Shown here: piece by piece, positions 1 through 5,111 of the stretch
Layout of the letters: each line of letters opens with the position of its first letter
How positions within the stretch are numbered: the stretch's first letter is position 1
Source: an uncultured Taibaiella sp.
Lineage (GTDB): Bacteria > Bacteroidota > Bacteroidia > Chitinophagales > Chitinophagaceae
Direction: 5' to 3'
Assembly (NCBI GenBank): GCA_937871155.1
Contig: CALMXV010000310.1
Span: 1-5,111, forward strand
DNA length: 5,111 nucleotides
Program-made: the position numbers and the translations under genes
Notes under the pieces: model-generated
The model's input: the letters and a program-made list of their open reading frames with translations, nothing else
Database searches by the model: none
What the model was told of the DNA's origin: nothing

Positions 1-2
1 TA

Positions 3-3000
3 AAAACAGCCACATCCTTGTTTCATAAATATCCATTTAGAGGTTGGTTGTTCCTGGCACTATGCTGTTGGGCTGCTGCTTCCATTCGATATTATCAACT
101 AAGTCAACTGGCTACTCCCCTTGCAATGACAGATAAGGTGAGCAAGGATATGCAACACCGTCAAGAGGCACTCAATAAATTTTTAAGTGATGAAGCCTTA
201 GTAAAAAGAATGTTTGCCGATAGTCTTAGTGTTTCAGAAGCCGATGCCCTATCAAAAAAACCTTTTTATATCTATGCCTTAAAAGCAGATAATGAGTTAA
301 TCTTTTGGAATAACAATACTGTAGTAGGCACTTGTATTTCCGGTGCATCTGATAGCAGCACCGCTGGGTTGTTTCGTTACAATGGTACATTTTATCGTCA
401 ATGTTTGCATCCTTCGTATTTACAACCGGATGAATATTTGGTAGCGCTCTTCCCTCTTCGTTATAAGTATGCGCTTCAAAACGATTATTTACAGTCTCTA
501 TTCTTAGCAGCGGATTACATTCCGTCTAGTACCAATTCCTCTGATGAGAAAAAAGAAAATGGTTTTCCTGTATTAAAAGCAGATGGAACACCGTTATTCT
601 ATCTATACTTTCATCAAGAAGACCTACCCTATTACATTCCTGATTTGTTATTATTATCGCTAGCTATTGCTGCATTGCTTGCTTCATTACTTTGGTTGCA
701 TCTTTGGGCAGTGTCTTTATCACGTCGTGGCAAAGCCATATCTGGGCTTTCGATTGTAGTAGCTGCAATCCTTGTTATTCTTTCATTAGCTTATACCTAT
801 GGCGCACCTTTTCATCTCAATGAAACCATCCTATTTTCAAAAAACCTGTTCTCTTCCAATATCCTAATTCCTTCTCTTGCCGTATTACTTATTTTACTAG
901 GTTGTGTTTTTTGGTTGGTTTTGTTTATCGTTTCGAATATATCTTCACCACTTAAGAAAACAACTTCTCTTCTATTCAATTTCATATTGGGCAGCTTTGG
1001 GATTTTAATACTTCTTAGCACTACAATTTTCCCGATTCAACTGATACAAAAAATAGTATTGGATAGTCAATTAAGCTTTGATGTCTCCAACTTGAATGTA
1101 TTGAACAGTTTTACTCCTATAGGTTTGTTTACTGTAGTGTTTATAATCTGTTGTAGTAGCTTGATTCTTTACTGCTGCAATTTTCATCTTCAAAACTTTA
1201 TTCCTTCAGTAAGGCATAAATACCTTTACTTATTAATCGGCTTTACGATTTTATATATCTGGTTACAACCAACCGCAGCTTGTCAATTCATTTTTGCTGC
1301 ATCCATCTTATTGCTGCTTTACATCTTTGATCGCTTTTATCTTTCTAAAAAGGTGAGCATTCTTTCTTCTGAAAACTTTATTGTTACCATCATCATTGCT
1401 ATCGTGGCTACCTTCTTATTATTTCATTTTAATGATGAGAAAAAGCAGCTAGATGAAAAAGCATTTGCTGAAAACACCGTTCGTCAGCGAGATGAAATGA
1501 TGGAGTATCTTTTCAACGACATTGCAGATAGCCTACAAAAAGACCGCTTTGTAAAAAGTTATCTAGACTATCCCAACAAAGCAGATAGGAGCTACATTGA
1601 AGAGCATATAACCACACGTTATTTACGAGGACAGCTAAATAAATATCAAGCTACGTTGTACTTTTTTAATCAAGACGGTCGCTCGTTATATAATGCAGAT
1701 ACCCTTCATAAAAGTGAATTAGATACTTTGTTTTCACAGAGTGATCCCATTCCTTTCTCTCCCTATCTTTTCTATTTTGAAAATGCTAAAGACAATAGAT
1801 ATTACATTGCTAATATCCCTATTGAAGCATCAGGAAATCTGGTTATAGCGTTACAACTTCGACAAGCAGTAGATGCCGCCGTATATCCTGAATTGCTAGA
1901 GCCGGCAACCTTACAAAAAGTAAACACTAAGAAAAATTATACCTATGGTGTGTATGCCAATCGGGAGTTGATAACACAAAACAATGATTATCCCTTCCCC
2001 TTTTATCTTCGGTATGACACCATGAAGGCCGGCACTATGCGTGTATTAAACCGAGAAGGCTATACTATTAACATTTATAAAGTTGACGATGGAAAACAAG
2101 TAGCGGTTATTGATGTTAAAGATGCATGGATTGAAGTGCTTACTCTATTCTCTTATATCATTGGCTTGATGATGTTGGGCATCTTACTACACTTTTTATT
2201 TTCGCTATACCTCCGTCAACTCTTCAAAGAAAAAACTGAAAAGCTAATACGTCTTACTCTTCGTAGTCGTATTCATTTGGCTATGTTAAGCACAGTAATG
2301 TTAGCCTTCATGGTGCTGGGTATTGTTACCATCTTTATTTTTAAAAATCGATATGAGAATACCAATAAAAATAGACTTCGTTATGCGATGCAACAAGTAG
2401 AAAGAGCGTTGCAACGCTATCTTGAAAACAACCAACACGCACTAAATGAAATCGCATTTAATGAAGCCACACAAACGATAAAATTCAAAAACTACATTTC
2501 CAATTTGGCAGTTAGCAAACACCTTGATGTAAATATTTATAACTCCTATGGTACACTCAATGCTACTTCACAAGAAGATATTTATAATAAAGCCTTGCTT
2601 GCAAGAATTATGATGCCTGAAGCTTATTTTAACCTTACTCAGCTACATAGTACATTACTCTTACAAGATGAGCATATCGGCAAACTACGTTACCTATCTT
2701 CCTATGCTCCTGTACGCAACAAACAAGGAAATGCTATCGGGTATATCAATGTTCCATTCTTCTCCTCACAACGGGAGCTGAACTACCAAATCTCTAACAT
2801 ATTGGTAGCGCTTATCAATATCTATGTGATGGTATTTTTACTGTCCGGCATCTTAGCAGTAAGTATTACCAATAGGCTGACAAAAGGCTTTCAACTGTTG
2901 ATTGAAAAATTCAGAACCTTCAACCTAAAAGAAAATGAAAAAATCGCTTGGGACTATGATGATGAAATAGGGTTGTTGCTTAAAGAGTACAATAAAATGG

Positions 3001-3725
3001 TAGAAAAAGTAATAACTAATGCCAAACGATTAGCTCAAAGCGAACGAGAAAGTGCTTGGCGAGAAATGGCACAACAAGTAGCTCATGAAATTAAAAACCC
3101 TTTGACCCCCATGAAGCTGAATGTGCAATACCTACAACAAGCTATTGATAAAAAACAAATAGACATAGAACAGCTCACAAAGAAAGTAGCCCTATCCTTA
3201 GTAGAACAAATTGACAACCTCACTAATATTGCATCTGCGTTTTCTGACTTTGCCAAAATGCCCCCTGCCACTCCGGAAATCATTCCTATCAATCAACTTC
3301 TTCACAACAATTTTGCTTTGTATAAACACAGTAATCATGCAAGCTTACAACTTCATCTTACAGAGGAGCCCATCTTGGTTTATCTCGACAAAGACCAACT
3401 ACTGCGCGTACTCAATAACCTTATTAAAAATGCATTTGAATCTATCGACCATGAAGTAACGCCACAAGTAAGTCTTTCATTAAAGTTAGAAGATGCCGCT
3501 GCACTCATTACCATTCAAGATAATGGTGTTGGAATAAGTGAAGCCGTTCAACAAAAAATATTTTCTCCTTACTTCACCACCAAAAGTTCCGGTACGGGCT
3601 TAGGTTTAGCTATGACTAAAAAAATAGTAGAGTTTTGGAACGGCCGTATCTGGTTCGAAACATCTTCCACTACCGGCACTCGATTCTTTATCACCTTACC
3701 TATTTATAAAAGCCTCTCTTCATAA
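3..3725 (+). CDS. Large multi-pass membrane sensor histidine kinase (HAMP-HisKA-HATPase_c, NtrY-like core), 5' end possibly cut
   Basis: Sensor kinase that should autophosphorylate on His and pass the phosphate to a response regulator. Residues are numbered from the TTG at 18. The kinase core is complete: H-box with His1023 in VAHEIKNPL (E1024 and N1027 form the ExxN phosphatase motif), N-box NNLIKNA (N1134, N1138), G1 DNGVGI (1168-1173), F-box FSPYFTTK (1182-1189) and G2 GTGLGL (1192-1197). A HAMP-like linker lies at about 951-1003. Hydrophobicity by eye gives 12 helices: 9-26, 209-232, 241-261, 282-307, 318-338, 366-387, 402-417, 420-441, 454-471, 706-730, 753-777 and 927-950. With the N-terminus inside, loops 27-208, 472-705 and 778-926 are extracytoplasmic and the kinase cytoplasmic; basic loops such as SRRGK fit this. 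Loops two and three look Cache/PAS-like. The signal is unknown and no response regulator is in view. The frame stays open to base 3 with no ATG before codon 37 (which lies after helix 1), so the true start is either the TTG or off the left edge. Confidence 0.93.
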   Translation, partial: KTATSLFHKYPFRGWLFLALCCWAAASIRYYQLSQLATPLAMTDKVSKDMQHRQEALNKFLSDEALVKRMFADSLSVSEADALSKKPFYIYALKADNELIFWNNNTVVGTCISGASDSSTAGLFRYNGTFYRQCLHPSYLQPDEYLVALFPLRYKYALQNDYLQSLFLAADYIPSSTNSSDEKKENGFPVLKADGTPLFYLYFHQEDLPYYIPDLLLLSLAIAALLASLLWLHLWAVSLSRRGKAISGLSIVVAAILVILSLAYTYGAPFHLNETILFSKNLFSSNILIPSLAVLLILLGCVFWLVLFIVSNISSPLKKTTSLLFNFILGSFGILILLSTTIFPIQLIQKIVLDSQLSFDVSNLNVLNSFTPIGLFTVVFIICCSSLILYCCNFHLQNFIPSVRHKYLYLLIGFTILYIWLQPTAACQFIFAASILLLLYIFDRFYLSKKVSILSSENFIVTIIIAIVATFLLFHFNDEKKQLDEKAFAENTVRQRDEMMEYLFNDIADSLQKDRFVKSYLDYPNKADRSYIEEHITTRYLRGQLNKYQATLYFFNQDGRSLYNADTLHKSELDTLFSQSDPIPFSPYLFYFENAKDNRYYIANIPIEASGNLVIALQLRQAVDAAVYPELLEPATLQKVNTKKNYTYGVYANRELITQNNDYPFPFYLRYDTMKAGTMRVLNREGYTINIYKVDDGKQVAVIDVKDAWIEVLTLFSYIIGLMMLGILLHFLFSLYLRQLFKEKTEKLIRLTLRSRIHLAMLSTVMLAFMVLGIVTIFIFKNRYENTNKNRLRYAMQQVERALQRYLENNQHALNEIAFNEATQTIKFKNYISNLAVSKHLDVNIYNSYGTLNATSQEDIYNKALLARIMMPEAYFNLTQLHSTLLLQDEHIGKLRYLSSYAPVRNKQGNAIGYINVPFFSSQRELNYQISNILVALINIYVMVFLLSGILAVSITNRLTKGFQLLIEKFRTFNLKENEKIAWDYDDEIGLLLKEYNKMVEKVITNAKRLAQSERESAWREMAQQVAHEIKNPLTPMKLNVQYLQQAIDKKQIDIEQLTKKVALSLVEQIDNLTNIASAFSDFAKMPPATPEIIPINQLLHNNFALYKHSNHASLQLHLTEEPILVYLDKDQLLRVLNNLIKNAFESIDHEVTPQVSLSLKLEDAAALITIQDNGVGISEAVQQKIFSPYFTTKSSGTGLGLAMTKKIVEFWNGRIWFETSSTTGTRFFITLPIYKSLSS

Positions 3726-3736
3726 CAACAAGGCTT
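3710..3736. terminator. Weak candidate terminator hairpin shared by the convergent genes
   Basis: AAGCCT at 3710-3715 can pair with AGGCTT at 3731-3736 around a 15-base loop. The hairpin spans the kinase stop codon and part of the opposing stop codon. Read on the minus strand, the stem is followed by TTATAAATA, a modest T-rich run, so it could end the DUF2461 transcript. Read on the plus strand, no T-tract follows. The stem is only 6 bp and the loop is large, so this is a weak call, supported mainly by its position between two convergent genes. Confidence 0.28.
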
Positions 3737-4391
3737 ATTCTACAGCTCTGTTGAGAAAAGCAATAAATGGTTGCATCGCATGAAAAATATGAAGCACTTT
3801 ATCTTCTATTCCTTTTTGAGTAAAGGACTCATCCTTAAGATGCGTACCCACCGTAAAACTTTTCAATTTTAGAAATTCAATAGCAGGATTTGTGGCCTCA
3901 TATCCTTTCGGGGGCTTCTTTAGTTGCTCACCATCAATTTGAGTAAAGTACTTTTTAAAAGCATTGCTGGAAATGATAGCGTTGAACTCATCAAAATTAT
4001 AATCAATTTCTTGACGTATTTTTTTGAGCATATCCGGTTCCGGTTGCCAAATGCCTCCACCAATAAAGCTTTTATTAGGTTCTAGATGTACGTAATAGCC
4101 TCCGCCCACATCTTTCTTCCCTCTTTTGCTAAACACTGCACCAAAGTTGGTTTTGTAAGGGTCTTTATTTTTAGAAAAACGGACATCTCGAAAAATACGG
4201 AACATACAATCTTTGGCACGCTGTTCTATAAATCCATCTTCTGTTGTTGCTAATTGGTTTAATATAGATTGAACAAAGCCTTCAAAATCTTTTCGGGCAG
4301 TTTCATAAATTTTTCTATTCGCTTCCAACCATTCTTTATGATTATTTGCAGCAAGATTTTCGAGGAATATTAATGTGTTAGCTTGTAACAT
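3735..4391 (-). CDS. DUF2461 family protein (TIGR02453-like), function unknown
   Basis: Complete 218-residue protein, a normal length for the DUF2461 family (PF09365), which is widespread in bacteria and has no established function. Family hallmarks are visible in order: an N-terminal FLENLAANNHKEWLEANR block (9-26) with Trp21 and Asn25-Arg26; a strongly conserved basic block FRIFRDVRFSKNKDPYKTN (64-82); GGGYYVHLEP (96-105); and GGGIWQP (111-117). There is no signal peptide or membrane helix, so it should be cytoplasmic. The ATG at 4391-4389 is chosen because it sits just before the conserved first block and the region upstream is A/T-rich intergenic DNA. No clear Shine-Dalgarno is seen, as is usual in Bacteroidota. 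It converges with the kinase (9 bases between stops) and diverges from dxr, so it is probably transcribed alone. The family assignment is from memory of its conserved motifs; no function can be inferred from the neighbours. Confidence 0.92.
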   Translation of the reverse strand: MLQANTLIFLENLAANNHKEWLEANRKIYETARKDFEGFVQSILNQLATTEDGFIEQRAKDCMFRIFRDVRFSKNKDPYKTNFGAVFSKRGKKDVGGGYYVHLEPNKSFIGGGIWQPEPDMLKKIRQEIDYNFDEFNAIISSNAFKKYFTQIDGEQLKKPPKGYEATNPAIEFLKLKSFTVGTHLKDESFTQKGIEDKVLHIFHAMQPFIAFLNRAVE

Positions 4392-4440
4392 GTTAATTAT
4401 TGTTATAACTAAATAAAATAAAAGATAAATGTAGGATAAA

Positions 4441-4472
4441 TTGTAAATGCGTTTGTGAATTTAATACCTTTG
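4441..4472 (+). promoter_or_regulatory. Bacteroidota-type promoter for dxr
   Basis: TACCTTTG at 4465-4472 matches the Bacteroidota -7 consensus TAnnTTTG exactly. A TTG at 4441-4443 lies 21 bases upstream, within the spacing known for the -33 element in this phylum. Transcription would start near 4477-4481, giving a leader of roughly 110-115 bases before the dxr ATG. The start site is inferred from spacing, not observed. Confidence 0.6.
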
Positions 4473-4509
4473 AAACACTATCAAAGAATAACTAACCAAG
4501 CAAGTATAA

Positions 4510-4569
4510 ATGAAGTATCTAGCCTGTAATTCAACAGCAATAGAAGGAAATTATATTGGCAACCATTGA
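4510..4569 (+). other. Putative 19-codon leader ORF upstream of dxr
   Basis: ATG at 4510 opens a 19-residue frame (MKYLACNSTAIEGNYIGNH) ending in TGA at 4567-4569. It begins about 30 bases after the predicted transcription start and is followed directly by another ATG at 4570. No homology or run of one regulatory amino acid is recognised, and an ORF this short can arise by chance in such DNA. It could be a translated leader peptide or only a chance frame. Confidence 0.2.
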
Positions 4570-4593
4570 ATGAAAACTATAAATAAGATCTGA
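4570..4593 (+). other. Putative 7-codon leader ORF overlapping the dxr start
   Basis: ATG at 4570 directly abuts the TGA of the preceding small ORF, in the same frame, and encodes MKTINKI. Its TGA (4591-4593) shares one base with the dxr ATG (4593-4595), forming TGATG, an arrangement typical of translational coupling. The peptide is too short to assess by coding signal, so whether it is translated is open. Confidence 0.2.
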
Positions 4594-5111
4594 TGAAGAG
4601 ATTGGCAATATTAGGCTCTACCGGCTCTATAGGCACGCAGGCACTAGAAGTAGTTGCTGCACATCCTGAGTTGTTTCAAGTAGAAGTTTTAAGTGCACAT
4701 AGCAATGATAAAATGCTCATTGAGCAAGCAAAAATATTTCAACCGAATGCAGTAGTCGTTACCGATGAAAAGAAATATGAAAAGGTAAAAACTGCCTTAA
4801 CTAATTTACCTATTAAAGTTTTTAGTGGGCATCAAGCATTGATGGAAGTAGTACGCTGGGATTCGGTGGATATGGTATTGGCAGCCATTGTAGGCTTTGC
4901 TGGCTTACATTCTGTTCTATCTGCTATTGATGCAGGAAAACAAATTGCTTTAGCAAATAAAGAAACTTTAGTAGTAGCTGGTGAGCTGGTGATGAGTTTA
5001 GCTACTATTCGCAAAGTATCTATTATACCGGTGGATAGTGAGCACTCTGCCATCTTCCAATGCTTAGTAGGTGAAGAAGCCCAAAAAATTGAGAAGATTA
5101 TTCTTACTGCC
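4593..5111 (+). CDS. dxr: 1-deoxy-D-xylulose 5-phosphate reductoisomerase, N-terminal 173 residues (cut by right edge)
   Basis: Dxr (IspC) converts 1-deoxy-D-xylulose 5-phosphate to 2-C-methyl-D-erythritol 4-phosphate using NADPH and a divalent metal. This is the committed step of the MEP route to isoprenoid precursors, in the cytoplasm, and the step inhibited by fosmidomycin. The frame is open from the ATG at 4593 through the last base. The start MKRLAILGSTGSIG places the NADPH-binding GSTGSIG motif at residues 8-14, just as in E. coli Dxr, which fixes the start codon. Further family motifs are AAIVGFAGL (97-105), ANKE (121-124, with conserved Lys123) and PVDSEHSAIFQ (from 146), where Asp148 and Glu150 match the metal ligands Asp150 and Glu152 of E. 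coli. The fragment covers the NADPH-binding domain and the beginning of the catalytic domain, and stops just before the expected SGGPF segment. About 210 residues are missing, judged from the usual length of 385-400. No defect is seen in the visible part. Confidence 0.97.
   Translation, partial: MKRLAILGSTGSIGTQALEVVAAHPELFQVEVLSAHSNDKMLIEQAKIFQPNAVVVTDEKKYEKVKTALTNLPIKVFSGHQALMEVVRWDSVDMVLAAIVGFAGLHSVLSAIDAGKQIALANKETLVVAGELVMSLATIRKVSIIPVDSEHSAIFQCLVGEEAQKIEKIILTA

Larger units (their letters stand above)
4392..4592. other. A/T-rich divergent intergenic region
   Basis: About 200 bases between the divergent start codons of the DUF2461 gene and dxr. The left third (about 4392-4440) is almost entirely A and T and is the upstream region of the DUF2461 gene. 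The middle carries the rightward promoter, and the right part is the presumed dxr 5' leader with two very short ORFs. No tRNA, known riboswitch shape or strong hairpin is visible. The best leader pairing found is ATTCAA (4529-4534) with TTGAAT (4566-4571), which is too short to mean much. Confidence 0.7.

Noticed and set aside
812..1021. 69-codon minus-strand open frame
   Set aside because: It lies opposite membrane helices 4-5 of the kinase; no promoter or coding signal of its own is apparent.
3083..3292. 69-codon minus-strand open frame
   Set aside because: It lies opposite the H-box region of the kinase and looks like a shadow of that conserved sequence.
3211..3459. 82-codon plus-strand open frame in another phase
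   Set aside because: It overlaps the HisKA/HATPase part of the kinase, whose motifs are intact in the main frame; it is a shadow.
4426..4433. TACATTTA on the minus strand as a -7 element for the DUF2461 gene
   Set aside because: It misses the final G of TAnnTTTG and has no TTG at the right distance upstream; such strings are expected in this A/T-rich stretch.
4502..4518. AAGTAT repeated at 4502-4507 and 4513-4518 as a possible operator
   Set aside because: Six bases in A/T-rich DNA with no symmetry or third copy; no regulator can be tied to it.
4555..4610. Direct repeat ATTGGCAA at 4555-4562 and 4601-4608
   Set aside because: Only 8 bases, two copies, one of them inside the dxr coding start; it is likely chance.
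4832..5053. 73-codon open frame on the minus strand
   Set aside because: It lies entirely within dxr, which has unmistakable family motifs on the plus strand, and the peptide has no recognisable feature.

Overview
The window looks like a stretch of low-GC chromosome from a member of the Bacteroidota, possibly a Chitinophagia-like lineage, although the class is a guess. Three things support the phylum. The promoter before dxr has a Bacteroidota-type TAnnTTTG -7 element with a TTG about 21 bases upstream. Genes lack clear Shine-Dalgarno sequences and have A/T-rich upstream regions instead. The proteins (a very large multi-loop sensor kinase and a DUF2461 protein) are of types common in that phylum. 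No mobile element, tRNA, rRNA or CRISPR array was seen.

Layout: (1) Bases ~3-3725, plus strand, encode a very large membrane sensor histidine kinase of at least 1235 residues. Its frame is still open at the left edge, so a few N-terminal codons may be missing. (2) Bases 3735-4391, minus strand, encode a complete 218-residue DUF2461 family protein that converges on the kinase; only 9 bases separate the two stop codons. (3) Bases 4392-4592 are an A/T-rich divergent intergenic region. It holds a good promoter for the gene to the right and two tiny, end-to-end leader ORFs. (4) Bases 4593-5111, plus strand, hold the first 173 codons of dxr (1-deoxy-D-xylulose 5-phosphate reductoisomerase, MEP isoprenoid pathway), cut by the right edge.

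The genes do not form one operon: the order is right-facing, left-facing, right-facing. The kinase is a signalling protein with no response regulator in view. Dxr is a housekeeping enzyme. The DUF2461 protein has no known function. I see no sequence evidence that the three work together. The points most worth a second look are the kinase's multi-input architecture (three extracytoplasmic regions plus an eight-helix membrane block) and the chained leader ORFs whose last stop overlaps the dxr start codon. I do not see a clearly new biological system here.
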